Position numbers and translations under genes: made by a program
NCBI GenBank assembly: GCA_005784505.1
Contig: VCAZ01000017.1
Span: 372,001-436,000 of the forward strand
Length of the DNA: 64,000 nt
Origin: Bagarius yarrelli
Lineage: Eukaryota; Chordata; Actinopteri; Siluriformes; Sisoridae
Reading direction: 5' to 3'
Shown: positions 51,030-63,798 of the stretch, in pieces
Layout: each line of letters begins with the position of its first letter
How positions within the stretch are numbered: position 1 is the first letter of the stretch
The notes under the pieces: model-generated
Told to the model about the DNA's origin: nothing
The model's input: the letters and a program-made list of their open reading frames with translations, nothing else
The model's database searches: none

Positions 51030-52303
51030 TTTTATTCAAATATTTTATTTTTCAAAATAAACATGCATCTGTATGCCACTGCAATACAGTCAAGAATCTT
51101 TATTCATGGATTTACCCCAATAAAACATCTCAGGATTTATAGTAAATCAGTGCTGTAATAATTCACAGAAAGATCTTCCATAGTGGAAATTCATAATAAC
51201 ATAAGGAACCAGAAATCTTTATTCACTCCGGTAAATGTCTTAAGTTTTAAAAAATATTTTAGAACCTAAAAGAAAATACACACTGGATTGGACAGCTGTG
51301 CATTGCAGAGCGCTGTACATACACCCAGGGTTCACTGTTAAACCAGACGCATGTCCCAGTTATGTAAAACTATATGTTTAGATGCAATTCAAAAAATTTG
51401 AAGAAAAAAATTTAGAAGAAAAAAACAACAAATTGTCTTAAAAAGTCTTAAGTCACCACATGGCATAAAAATAGTTTCAATGCTCCTTGGTAAAGTATGT
51501 AGAAATGTAGTGAAGCGATAAACAGCAGCCTAAAAGATTGCAGCCCAACAAGCCATTATGAAATCTGCTAAAAATTGTTTTTATTCAGTTGTGGTGCAGC
51601 GACTGTGAAAGCCATAGCATAACAAATGACATTTTCATTTATTCGTTAAATCGTTCAGTGAGTCTGTGAAAGGAACATCTTGTCTTCTAGAGGAGGCCAC
51701 TCCCATCAGTAAACATACTGTTAAAATAGATTATGATTTGATATGGGATAACAATAATCACAGTATCTTTGTATTTTTTTTCCATAAACAGGGCAAGTGA
51801 AGCCAAACCATGGCAGCAAAATATCTCTGATTAGACATCTGCTGACATTTTATTAGTTAAGTCTGCAGTGGTTAATGGATTGACTATTAAACCACACATA
51901 AAAAATAAAATCCAAGATAAATAAGGATACAAACAAATACAAAAAGGTGACCTTCATTATCATTTATCATCAGGAACATCCACTATATGCGTAACCACAA
52001 TGTTTTTCTAGTGTTTAGGAATTTTTTAAATAGAAGAAATCTGCAGAATGAAAGTAAAACTCAGCTCTGCTCTCCAGGTTCTTGTTCTTCAGAAGGGCCC
52101 AGATGTATCTTATATCTGCCCTGCAACATGACATGATATAATGCATATGTGCAAGGTGACGTGTACTCTGTGATACACACAGAGTCTGCTACGTACACAC
52201 CTTTTTGCTACATGTTTTAGCAAAGTGCTTTTTCTGAAGTGGTCCTGTGCTCTTTACAACTAGGCATAACTAGGTATAAACAGTTTAGTGACGTTATTGC
52301 ACT
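51030..52303 (-). other. gpr180: gpr180 probable 3' UTR
   Basis: AT-rich sequence without transposon similarity downstream of the gpr180 stop. TTTATT words (AATAAA on the minus strand) occur near 51033, 51101 and 51213, any of which could be the poly(A) signal. No other gene seen. Confidence 0.4.
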
Positions 52304-55300
52304 TTAGTATCGTCCCCGCTGGCTTCTAGACATGGTTATAGGGAGAGTCACAGAGGAAAGTGATGAGACTTCCCAGTAAAGGCTACGTGAGAGAAAAAGC
52401 CTGTACAAAATCACCACTGAGATAGACTGGCACAAAATCACACCGATGGTTATGACCTAAAACAGAAAAAAACCCACAGAAACTTAGGCTGTTTTTGTAC
52501 TTTTAATTTGTTGAAATCATAGTGCCAGGATTAGCTCTCTTACCTTTTCCTTCTGATGCTCCCCAAACATAATGGAAAGAAGAACAAGGACAGGGTGACA
52601 GAGAAACCACAGGAAACAACCCTAAAAACATTTTACATACATTTAAAATATTACTTAACACATTAAGAGATGCAAATAGATAATACCCAGGAATAAGAAG
52701 TACACCAATATTATACATAAGAAATAAACCCCATAAGAATGAATTATTAACTCTAGGGAAGGTGATGGGTGGTGATATGTATACATAATAAAAGAAGCAT
52801 GTAAGAAGCCAAAAGAGTACCATATAAAAGTTAGATTAAATTTATGCATTATGACAGTCACAAATTAAAATTCTCATTGATTAGGTCTAATGAATTCAAG
52901 GGTAAACATTATGGACAATTTATGGAATACAAAATAAATGTTATTAAATGCAAGTATTTTCGTTTATTTTAATTACCCTTAAATTAAAAAAAAAAGATAA
53001 AATATTAAATATAGGGAAAAGCACAAATTTATAAATTAAGATAAATCAAAGAAGTTATAGGGATAAAATATTGATAAAGCTGATCTGGTATGACTGAACC
53101 TGCAATATGCCATATAAACCGTGCTGTGCGATTAACCATTATCATCAACCTTTTCTATTTATTTTAGTAATAGGATTGCATTTGTGAAATAATTCACGAA
53201 TTAATCTGCAGCTAACATGATCGTCTCTGAGGTTACATATGTAACCTCTGTTTCCCGAGGCGTTGCGTCAAATTGCTATGGGACCGCATTCTTGAAGCAT
53301 GTGTAACCTGGCACCAATTGGAGAGCGATACATCACGGGCATCGTATGTCTCGGGTGGAGAGCATCAATCTATAGTAAGTCAGGCACCAACTTGAGGCAC
53401 GTAGACAGAGGTACCCAAGGTATAGCCATGTGATGCAGCATCTCCAAGGTTGCATACTTAGCCTTAGAGACATTCCTCTTTTGGAAACTTAAGCTGCGTC
53501 AAAGGGCTATAGGAACCAGATGCCAGATGGACCAGATAGAAATCCTTTCCTAACTGACAGACAAATAACTGTGCTGACTTTTTCCACTGTGTTGCATGAT
53601 CATATGCGACCACAGCGCTCACAGGACAGAAAAGGTTGCCCTTTCCTGGTCTGCATCCTAAAAGGGAGGAGGACAGAAAGCCTGCAGCAGTATGAGACAT
53701 AGTGTAGTCGTCAACATTTAATTATTAGTCAAAACAACCTAACCCCGTCTGGTGTAAAGGCATGAGGGCAAAGTAGACAGTGCCTGGCGGTCTCTAATCC
53801 TTTGGAGGGAGGAAATGGCTAGAATGAATAAGATTAGAAGGGAAAAAGCTACGGTGCATGCTTCTGACTTTTCTGTTAGCATCGGGCTAGCCAGAGTATG
53901 CTGGGATAGGGCTAGGCCCGTCTAAGAATCTTCTGTTAGCTTAACCTGTAAGCCTTGGCTGCAGCAGGGCCTAAACTGCACAAACCAAAATCCATCAACA
54001 AACAGGGTTTGCCAAATTTGGAGCAGAAAAACTACACACTATCTACCTTAAGCTCAGTAAACATATTTGATTCATTTGGTATGATTTGGAATACATGCCA
54101 GACTTTTTCCAGAGGAATTTAAAGAGTCATACAAAGTCATACAAAGAGTCATTTTAAAATAAACTCAATGGCTTTACCTTGGCAAAGCTGAGATAGAAGT
54201 CCCTTTTAAGTGTGCTTCGCTCTGCAGAGACAATTTGGTACAATACTGATGCAAGTATCAGTGTGAGAGAAACACGCAGCACCATCAGCAGTAACCCTGG
54301 CACACTACGATAGCCATGATAACTGTGATGTTCAGTGTCCTCAAACTGCTCCCAGATCAGCAGTGCTCCCTACAAGGTCACAGGTTTAAAGAAACATTGG
54401 TTACTGGTTACTAGAAGGCAGCAACATATTGACCAGCTACAGCAGTAATACAATCATGTAGATTCACTGGGCTTAATCTTGTTAAATTACTTCACTACAG
54501 CTGATAAGACCAATATCAACAAACTTCATGAAATAAAAAAAAAACATTCTGAACATTTACATTTATACAACAAAGCAATTGAGAATTAAGGGCCTTGCTC
54601 AGGGGTCCAAAAGAAACAACTTGGTGCTGGAAATCCAACGCTGATCTTCCAATTACTATTCCAACAATTTATTTTAAAAATTGCAAAATACTCATCACCA
54701 GTTAATAAATTAATTAAGTAACATAAGATAAGATAAGAAAGAAAACATAAGAAAGTGTGACAGATGGTGGAAGAAAGTGAAAATTTAAAGCAAGACCTAA
54801 GTATTTGTTTTTTGTTTTACTATTAAAACAAACAGAATATATGCAATTATTTGGTTTGAATAATTTTATGTAGAACTAAAAGCAGTCTGGCATCTTATGG
54901 AAAAGTTCTCAGGTTATTACATTGTTAAGCAGTATAAAGCATGTACAATTTATCATAAATTAATGAAATAATATGTAATAATAATATTGCTGATGACTGT
55001 GGCAGTCTGACCTGTGTTACAACTCCTCCAATAGCAAGAGCAGTGGACGCTGGAGAGGAGTCCCACTGCAGTGGTTTAATCTGGGACTTCCTGCCTCGGC
55101 TCAGCGTCCAGCCCATACACAGACTCAGCAGCATGTATAGCATCTGCACTTGAGCCACCATGTCACAGACTACACACAAACCAAGAAACAGTACAGACAG
55201 AAATATATCAGAAAATACTTTGTTCTCTTACTGTTTCTATTGTGAGGGATATTAGAAGTGTAAAAACACTAATTATTGATGTTAATGATGTGTAAACATT

Positions 55301-58300
55301 CAAAGGAAGACAACGACTTACACTCTGCTAGGTTGCCCATTAGAGGTGTTCCTACTCCATCTCTAGCATACCTGCAAAAGAAAAATGAAATGATAACCTA
55401 CATGATAAACGACAGGGTAATGGAAAGGAAATGGACAGCTAATGTCGGTAGTCAGTCTCACCTGGCCATGTGGATGTAGTTTAAAAGCACAGATAGACCT
55501 TGCAGGAACAAAGCTGTGGACAAGACCTTTAGCACTGTGTGCATGGGACCTCCTTTATACAAAGCCTGCCAAAGGGGCTGCATGTAGATACAGGAGGCCA
55601 CAAAATAAGCCAGGATCAGCAAAAAGAAAAAGCTGTGCAAACCTGTGCAAAGGACAGCAAAAAGACCAGCGGCCTTAGACCGTTCTCCAACAAACCCCTC
55701 ATGAACAAACATTTATAACAAAACACAACACAATGTCTTATGACCTTCTAGAAACTTGATTCCAAATAAAGTCTTTACAATACTGAGAATAAACATGTAA
55801 ATGCTTTATGGGAAGTGGTAGTGCAGTGGTTAAGGTGTTGGACTGCACCACCAAGCTGCCATTACTGAGCATATTCCTTACCCTCAACTGGGTGGTGTGG
55901 GAAAACTTTAGGGACTTTAAAAATAAATGCGCCAGCTGAATTCTTGATCATTCGCAGAAGACAAATTGTGCTCAAATGTTAACCTGCCAGAGTTGCAGTA
56001 GTTTAGTCTTGAAATGACAAAATACTACACAAACAACTAAGTGGCCCAAGTGGATAAAAATGGTTAAAACCATCTAGTATTTTGAATAATAAACTGACAG
56101 CAAACTAACAAATTAGCAGCAAGTGATGCAAAGGACAGTTAATTGTCCATCATTAGATTAATGTTGGGTTTTAAAAGGAAGTCTGTGCATGTGTCTAAAG
56201 GAGGAAAGGAGTTTTTCAAGTTGATGTGCTGAAAGTAAGAAAACCCTGCATATATAAATGAAAACTGTCTATAACACTTTGACAATAGTTGATTTCTGAT
56301 GGTTAGATGATTGCGATTGGCAACTCCAAAACAGCAGGGTGTTCCTGGTATGCAGTGGTTGATACCAATTGATTGCCGATGCTGTTTTCGGTACACAGCA
56401 GACAGTATCTACAATAGCCAGAAACACATCGGAAGTGAAATACAGAGCAATGAAAAAAGGTGGGGCAGTCCAAACAGTATCACATACCGGGAGAAATTTA
56501 CTTAAATACTATTATCTATAAAAAAATATTTACATTAGAATGTTAATAATGCACAAATTGAAGCTATTATAAAATAATGCTTTTTTTTTACCAAACAATT
56601 ATTTGTTAAAGCTCCCAAATAGGCAATTATTTCTTTAATAATTATCATCACCAAGTCCTAATGCCAGTGAATGCAGGCATGGGCAACTGTGCGTCCTGAA
56701 ATTTCTGTGGTACTTGACACCTACCACTTTTCTAAACACTTTGGACCATTTATGGTGACAGAATACTTTCACCACTAAGCAGAAAAATGCTCCATGCCAA
56801 GCTGCAAAATATGTTCAGGAATGGAACATGACAAAGAGTATAAGGTTGTTTGATTGACCTTAAAGCATAAGGTTTGGCAACATAAAGTAACTAAAGGAGC
56901 TGCTGCCATTTTTTGTGGCACAAGAGGGATGTAAACCCAATATTTGGCATTGGGAAATTTGTTCCCAATTATTATCTCATTTTGACAATTTCTACTTTGT
57001 ATAATTACAAAAACTACAGCTTTTCTAAACTTCAATTTAAATCTGTTTACATTACTGTACTGCATTTATAGAAAAAACCCATAAGAGTATTGTTATCTTA
57101 CACTCAAGGTTTCTGTTAGTATGTGAACTAGTAAAAGTAACAAAGTGGTATCCCACCATTTCTTGTACTTTAAATTACATTTACAGAATTTGGCACACAG
57201 CATTATTTAGAGTGACTTACATTTATCTCTAAGCAATTGGGGGTTAAGGTCTTTGTTCAGGGGCCTAGCAGTGGCAACATGGCGGTGCTGGGAATCAAAC
57301 CCTAATCTTCCAATTAGTAATCCGACACCTTAACCACTGCACTACCACTTCCCCATTATTGGCATCATAAACTTATTTACATATCCAGATTCATCTGTGA
57401 CCGCAAAAGCCATCAGTGAATGACATTAAGTCTGTAAAGTGAATATTTAAAAAATTATTTTAATAATAATTCTGTTTTATTATCACATTTAAAATGCATT
57501 TGATATCTGACCATGTAGTAACTATAGTTATCATTTCTTTTCATTACTTGTCAGTGACAAACATAAATTTAAACTTTATTTATCCTGAATTTTTATGTAT
57601 TTCTGTGAATCTGCTTTAACGGAGTTAAAAAAGCTATACAAATAAAATAGAATTTAAGAACTGTTTATATTTATAGAAGCTTTAAGTTGGTGTTAAATTT
57701 TTGTATATAGAATATTGATTTCTTACCAGCCTCCTCAGCACTGAAATGGTCTGTTGGGTTCCCAGCTGAGTCTGGGTTTAACATGGTGAGTTGAAAGCCC
57801 ACATCCTGTTGCACACCATCGAGCTCTTCTTCCCGGCACGTGTAACGATCTGCATATATCACATGCCAGACCTGGGGCCGGGCCTGTCGTGGTATGGTTT
57901 GATTGTGCTCCTCTGTGCTTAGAGGTACTAAACAAGTATTAAAGATGTAATAACTTAATCATTAGTTACTCAGTTACTAGTTACTCAGTAATATATCATC
58001 CCGAGTCATGTTTTTTTTTAACATCTATGCATGTTTTAAATCCTAACCACCCGACAGACCAGATTTTGGACCTAAAAATGTCCTTGTATAAATACTGATA
58101 ATAGTAAATATTAGTCATCTTATTATTGAGGAATTGTATTCAATGGATATGCTTCTAATGTAGCTTTTAGTGTAGTACTAACCCTACTTGATGTTGTAGA
58201 AGCTTCACCCTGAACTTTCCCATATACAAATACAGTGAGGCAACAAAATTATTTGATCCCCTGCTGATTTTGTATGTTTGTCAACATACAAAATATGTTT

Positions 58301-58829
58301 GTTGGGTTAAAGCCTATCAACAAATTGATATGCATTTTAATGAGTGAAATAAATGTTTAACCCCTTCGTAAACTTCGCAGACTTGGTACTTGGTGGCAAA
58401 ACCTTTGATAGCAATCACAGAGGTCAGATGTTTTTTGTAGTTGGCCACCAAATTTACACACATCTCCGAAGGGATTTTGTCCCTCTCCTCTTTGCAGATC
58501 CTCGTCAAGTCGTACACATTTTAATGCCCTGGTATAACTATCTTGCATCGGTGTATAACCTTTTGCATGAAACTGTCCTCCACCACCTGTTCTTAGTAGC
58601 AAAGTTAAATATTTATATACGGCTTGTCTTTAAATTGGTAATCCACTATCGGGAAACCATTTTTGGTACCACCACATCCTTCACTTACTGTTTAGCTGTG
58701 CTCCAGACACTCGGTCTAAGCAGCTCAGATTTTCGAAGCCCTCCAAGTTTTGAAACAGAAGAAGTCTGGCCTCTTTATGTACTGCAACAGGCACATTCTC
58801 CAGACGGTAAGCCATCAGCCCATTCTCCC

Positions 58830-58868
<39 letters not shown>

Positions 58869-59213
58869 AGAAAGACTTAATAAACTTACTAATACATGCT
58901 CTATAACTAGGCACAATCATTGATCATTTAAACTCACAGCCATCAGCTAAAATGACAAAACCCTTTACTGTACAAATATGGTAACGTGTCTGAAATTTTG
59001 TATACACAATCGTTAAGCACATGGATTATCATTACTGATCTTAAAATAAAAGTAAATTGATTCCAATCACCCACCATAATAGAGAAATCTTGTAATATAT
59101 TGCCCGTTGTTTTCCATCGCTACATGGCTTCGAAACACTCCCGATACAGTTTTTCCATCAGCAGGACAGTAAGTGTGAACAAAGGCAAGCAGAATAACTG
59201 TAAACGCAAACAT
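52304..59213 (-). CDS. gpr180: G protein-coupled receptor 180 / intimal thickness-related receptor, nine exons
   Basis: Seven-membrane-segment protein of the GOST group with a lumenal/extracellular N-terminal domain; implicated in vascular remodelling and TGF-beta-type signalling (family knowledge). Exons (minus strand): 59075-59213, 58689-58829, 57727-57927, 55462-55642, 55322-55371, 55012-55169, 54178-54369, 52544-52621, 52304-52456. Lengths sum to 1293 nt, i.e. 430 residues against about 440 in mammals, and all phases agree. The N-terminus MFAFTVILLAFVHTYC is a signal peptide. The ectodomain has WHVIYADRYTC and LNPDSAGNPTDHFSAEEAG; membrane segments start at HSFFFLLILAYFVASCIY and end with VILYRLFLSRSLYWEVSSL. 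It ends SRSQRGRY. A (TG)n microsatellite touches the acceptor of exon 2. Confidence 0.96.
53225..54050. mobile_element. fish interspersed repeat headed by a perfect palindrome (gpr180 intron)
   Basis: Begins with the 20-bp palindrome GAGGTTACATATGTAACCTC (53229-53248), followed by TGTTTCCCGAGGCGTTGCGT and CTATGGGACCGCATTCTTGA, a module I associate with a dispersed repeat in fish genomes. GC-richer than the intron around it. The class is not established. Confidence 0.5.
54555..54665 (-). mobile_element. SINE fragment in a gpr180 intron
   Basis: Reverse-oriented family copy: TAAGGGCCTTGCTCAGGGGT and CCAACGCTGATCTTCCAATT. Confidence 0.65.
55810..55905 (+). mobile_element. SINE fragment in a gpr180 intron
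   Basis: GGGAAGTGGTAGTGCAGTGG then TTAAGGTGTTGGACTGCACC keeps box A; box B and tail are degraded. Confidence 0.6.
57177..57355 (-). mobile_element. tRNA-derived SINE, complete, minus strand
   Basis: Reverse complement of the 5561 family: box B as GGGAATCAAACCC, box A as CACCTTAACCACTGCACTAC, tail ACATTTACAGAATTTGGC at the left end. Confidence 0.8.
58233..58520. mobile_element. Tc1-like transposon end fragment in a gpr180 intron
   Basis: CAGTGAGGCAACAAAATTAT then TTTGATCCCCTGCTGATTTT and TTTTTGTAGTTGGCCACCAA: the same family as 29636 and 48914, cut off at about 58515. Confidence 0.75.
58831..58867. repeat. (AC)n microsatellite abutting the gpr180 exon 2 acceptor
   Basis: Eighteen AC repeats on the + strand, i.e. 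(TG)n directly followed by TAG/GGGAG of exon 2 on the gpr180 strand. Confidence 0.95.
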
Positions 59214-59822
59214 GGTGTCATCACTTTACTATAAAACAAATTATTTTCCGCAATGAATGAAGATTACACTTCCCTTTAGACGCCTCATTGGTTAACAGAC
59301 CTGCCCACCAATGAAATAAGTAGGATAACGAGCGCGCGCAGTAGCAGAGCCAATGAAAAGACGTAGTAGGATCGGGGGCGGGTTCGAAGCAACGCTGGCA
59401 ACAAATATGATACGTGTCAGCACTGCCGGAAAGCGTGTAAATAGGTCGGAAAAATGTACCTGCGATGTTGTTGAGCAGTCTTCATCTAGAAAGGTAGTTA
59501 TAGTTTAAGTTATTACTGTTATTAACTTATTAACCGATTTGTTATCTGACTGATAAATAACATCAGAGAGTAAAGAGAATAACGGTGATTAGGATTGTTA
59601 ACTAAATACAGCTAATTGTGTACAGTTTAATGTTAGTTGTTTTCATATAGTTTATTTGTTATTAATGTTGAAGTGTTTTTACCCTGTGTTCACTGTAAAT
59701 TAGACTTAGTTCCAATGTAGTGAAATGGTGGAACTCGGATTTCGAAAGAAGCTGCACTTTAGTAAGAAAAAGACAATCAACTTTAAACCCACTACAAGTA
59801 TTAGTAGGATAGTTCTAGAGAA
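59214..59822. promoter_or_regulatory. divergent gpr180/tgds promoter
   Basis: 609 bp separate the two start codons on opposite strands. The gpr180-proximal half has ATTGG at 59287-59291, CCAAT at 59308-59312 and 59350-59354, a GC-box GGGGGCGGG at 59374-59382 and several CG dinucleotides (GAGCGCGCGC), unlike the CpG-poor surroundings. This is the usual make-up of TATA-less bidirectional housekeeping promoters. A possible 5' UTR splice donor (AAAG/GTAGTT) lies at 59493/59494. An upstream ATG at 59725 opens a frame overlapping the tgds start in another frame. Confidence 0.7.
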
Positions 59823-62800
59823 ATGTCGGATAAAATTGAGCGCGAGCCTGTCCTCAACAAACCACAGAAGACTGTTCTTGTTACTGGGGGAGCTGGCTTT
59901 ATGTAAGGGCTGCTGATTTATTTATTTATTTGTTTGTTTGTTTATTTATAGATATATTTTATTTTGTTACTTGTTAATTATTGTTGTTAATGAAAAACGT
60001 TAATTGTATTTTTTCCAATTAGTGGGTCACATCTGATCTTACTTTTGGCTGACAGATTTCCTATGTGGCGAATCATTAATGTGGATTCGGTGAGGATAAA
60101 ATTCTTCTCTGTAAAAATTCTTCTGGTGTACATTTTGTTTTAAGTTATAATATATTACCTTATTTTTTTAGTTAAACTATTGCTCAAGTTTGAAGAATCT
60201 AATTTCTCTTGAGAACACATGCACATACAAATTTATTCAGGTAAGTCCTCTATCTGGAAACTGTATTATATCATGACATTATTATAATCTTCACACTGTG
60301 ATCAACACTCTGATTGGATCAATAACTTGTCACTGTATTACTGTTTGCACAACCTCTCTCAGTGATGTTCACAAATATTTTTAATTCATTACATGTCAGC
60401 TTTAAATGATCCCTGTGTAGAAAGTAGTTTGGAACAAGCAAAGCTTTCACCAACACCTTATGAGTCATTATAAAGCTTCACAGTTTGCCCACAGTTTCTT
60501 TCTAACTCATTAGTATTACTACACACTGTATATTGGATTAGTGATATTCCTTTATAGGCAGACTGACATTTCGGAGGTGGTTCGGAAATATTGTTTTGAA
60601 TGTAATCTTATTTAAATATACTTAGTTTGGGGAATACATCTGTACTTTTTTCTTCATCATAAGGACAGAATCATAGGGACAGTTCTTCTTAAAGCTTTTT
60701 CTTTTTTAAAAAAGGAAATGTAGTAAACTATCTTTAACTTTTCAATTTTATGCTAAATTTTGGCTTTATGTTTACACCGACTGACAGCTGTTTTTGCTTC
60801 AGTCTGCTACAAAATATTCAGTTTTATTAAAGTGACCCTAAAATAATATACTATACTTTACAAAATCAGTGACGAAATCGTTTTCTACATGTTGACTCTC
60901 TCACAACAGGGGGATGTTTGTGACCAATACTTTATTGATCATATCTTTTCTACTGAAAACATAGACATAGTGTTTCATTGTGCTGCTCAGTCACATGTTG
61001 GTAAGTAATGTCTGGAGATTTGACTTTACTGATCCAGTCAATAGTCTTTTTTGTTACCTTTAAATTCCTAAAAATGTTTATATAGGATGTCTGTTTTTGT
61101 ACTTTTAGAAAATTCATTTCTTTACCCAGCCCAGTTCATGCATGTGAATGCAGCTGGCACAAAAGTACTACTCCAATCAGCGTGTAAATTTGGCGTTGAA
61201 AAGTTTATCTATATGAGCACTGATGAGGTGTATGGAGACAGTCTGGACAAGGTTAGTCACACTTCACTAATGCTTCTGATTATATGTAGTTACTATATTA
61301 TATCTAGTTAGAAAAGGAGTGTGGACAGATAGGCCAAGCCATTTAGTAGTGGAATTTATTTTCTATACCTTATAAGTACGAAGATAAATTACAGTTTTTT
61401 TGGTTTCTAGTGGTACATTTAAGAGAATTATGTTAGGTGTGTCTGACAGAACCATCCTTGACTATCTCCAATAAATAAGTTATATAAAGTAGTATATATA
61501 TGTATATATAAAAAAACTTTGGGCCAGTGGTGGCCCAAAAAAGTGTAACCTGTTGTAACCTTTTGGCAGTATTTTGATGAGCTGAGCCCGAAACAGCCAA
61601 CTAATCCTTACTCAACATCCAAAGATGCTGCTGAAAACATAGTAATGTCATACTGGAAAAATCACAAGGTATTAAAATTTTATTGGTAATGATAGTGTCC
61701 TTACTGTTTATGAATCATATTTATAAATCAAAATATAACCTTTATCCTTAACCTTTAAATTTATCTTTATATTTATTTTAGATCCCTGTTGTAATTGCAC
61801 GGAGCAGTAATGTATATGGGCCACGGCAATATTATGAGAAGGTATGCAAAATGCCCTATTTTATATTTCCAGTATGAATAAATATTCAACTTGTTAAATA
61901 ATATTTGTTTAAAAAATTTTTTTTCTGTAGGTCATTCCAAGGTTTATATTTTGTCTACAACAGGGCCAAAAATGGTGAGACTATATTCCTTAAATCAAAA
62001 TAAACCATTAACCATAAAATTAAAAATTACCTAAGAAAATCTTTTTTTCAAATTTTTTTCATATATAGCACTATTCAGGGTACAGGCCTTCAGTCCCGTC
62101 ACTTTCTCTATGTAGATGATGTGACTGAAGCACTTTTAATACTTATGAAGAGGGGCATCATAGGAGAAATATACAACATTGCAGCCACCTTTGAAATTGC
62201 AATCATACACCTCGCTAGAGAACTGGTGAAGATGGTAATTCTCTTTGTCAGATTTTAAATGTCTGTTGCTCAGTTTGGTTATGCATAACTGAATAGTCAG
62301 TGTGTATAGCAGGGCGTGCCTGGTAATGCTGAGTTTTTGTAAAAATAATACACGGGTACATTGTATGATTTGTTTTTTCTTACAACAAATATTGTTGCAT
62401 TTTCTCCCTAGGTAAAAAATGCTTCTCATGATGAGTTGGATAATTGGCTTCTATTTGTTAAAGATAGGTTTGTATAAAACATTTTTACTTCTAACTTAGA
62501 GTTTACAGTGAGGGGAAATACATTATACATTTGAACTCCTGCCGATTTTGTACGTTTGCCGACTGGCAAAGAAATGATCAGCCTATAATTCTAATTGTAG
62601 GTTACTTCTAGTGAGAGACAAAATAACACATCCAGAACACATTTCAAAAAAATTGTTTTGCATTTTAATGAGTGAAATAAGTATTTGATTTCCTAACAAT
62701 CAACAAGATTTCTGGTTCCCAGGTGTCTTGTATACAGGTATTGAGCAGAGATTAGGAGCACTCTCTTAAAGGGAGTGTTCCTAATCGCACCTCAATACCT

Positions 62801-63798
62801 GTATAAATGACAGCTGTCCATCAGATTCCAAACCAAAGAGCTGTCCGAACATGTCTAGGACAAGCTTGTAGACCTATACAAGCTTGGAATGGGCAACAAG
62901 GAGGAGTGGGAGAAAATCCCTCCTGAGATGGAAACTACAAGAAACGTCTGATCTCTGTGATTGCCAACAAGAGCTTTACCACAAAAGTGTTAAGTCTTGT
63001 TTTGCAAAGGTGTCAAATATTTATTTTACTTAATAAAAAAGGAAAAAAACTTTTGAAATGTGTTTTCCTGATTGTTTTATTGTTATTTTGTCTCTCACTG
63101 TTAAAATAACCCTACTATAAAAATGATAGACTGATCATTTCCTTTTCAGTGGGCAAACGTACAAAATTATAAATTTTACTTCACTACATACATTATCTAC
63201 AGAAAATATGCATAAAGATTCAAGGAAAGATTACATTAAGTGGCTCAGTTTAAAAATTGTACTTGATAATATACACCAGGGATTCTCAAATCTTTTGTTG
63301 CAAAAAAAAGACACTTTTAATTGGAATAATAATAATAATAATAACCCACATACTAAATTAGAACAGATTTATATAATATAATCATACCTGTTACATAGTT
63401 TATGTAAATATACAATAGGCTTATAGTTTTATAGTAATTATCCCACATCTTATTCCTCAGTTAAATACTAAACACATTTTTATTAACCGCATCACTAAAT
63501 TTTAGTTACTTATTTAATACTTGTTTATGAGAATATATTTAAAGTGATCAGTAAAATGAATATTATGGAGCTACAAACTAACACATTATGATGATTGGCT
63601 TAAACTGAATGACATAATCCCCTTTAAGATGTAAAATGTTAAATGCTTTGCTTATTTTTGTATTATCAGTAATATTAATATAACAATATGTCATTTTTAG
63701 ACCTGTCAGTGATCTGAGGTACCCCATGATATCAGATAAGATGGACAAACTTGGATGGACTCCTAAGGTCCAATGGGAGGACGGCATCAGAAGGACAA
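59823..63798 (+). CDS. tgds: TDP-glucose 4,6-dehydratase family protein, eleven exons, C-terminus beyond window
   Basis: Extended short-chain dehydrogenase/reductase acting on nucleotide sugars with bound NAD (family knowledge; the vertebrate substrate is debated). Exons: 59823-59902, 60023-60089, 60172-60240, 60910-61000, 61109-61251, 61570-61668, 61782-61841, 61931-61974, 62069-62234, 62412-62467, 63701-63798. They give 324 complete codons plus one base; the family length near 350 means only a short last exon is missing. The Rossmann glycine motif TGGAGFIGSH is at about residues 21-30, the active-site STDEVYG in 61109-61251, and the catalytic YSTSK in 61570-61668. Later motifs SSNVYGPRQ, RHFLYVDDV and GEIYNIA match the family. 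The start ATG lies in the exon before GT at 59903. All phases agree. Confidence 0.96.
60241..60909 (+). other. tgds intron, nothing recognised
   Basis: AT-rich intron between the third and fourth coding exons. Confidence 0.5.
61252..61569 (+). other. tgds intron, nothing recognised
   Basis: AT-rich intron with a short TATA/TATG tract near 61490. Confidence 0.5.
62506..63186. mobile_element. non-autonomous Tc1 element with long inverted ends
   Basis: The ends CAGTGAGGGGAAATACATTA (62506) and AAATTTTACTTCACTA (63171-63186) face each other and lead into about 200 bp of inverted similarity (GTACGTTTGCCGACTGGCAA versus CAGTGGGCAAACGTACAAAA). The middle keeps only about 150 bp of transposase-derived sequence, so it would depend on an outside transposase. 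Located in the last complete tgds intron. Confidence 0.8.
63187..63700 (+). other. tgds intron, nothing recognised
   Basis: AT-rich, with a short AAT tract near 63325. Confidence 0.5.

Larger units (their letters stand above)
55643..57726 (-). other. gpr180 intron, mainly unique
   Basis: Holds the SINE pieces at 55810 and 57177; nothing else recognised. Confidence 0.5.

Noticed and set aside
58353..58880. 175-codon + strand frame
   Set aside because: Runs through a Tc1 fragment, unique intron, antisense of gpr180 exon 2 and an AC microsatellite; a chance composite.
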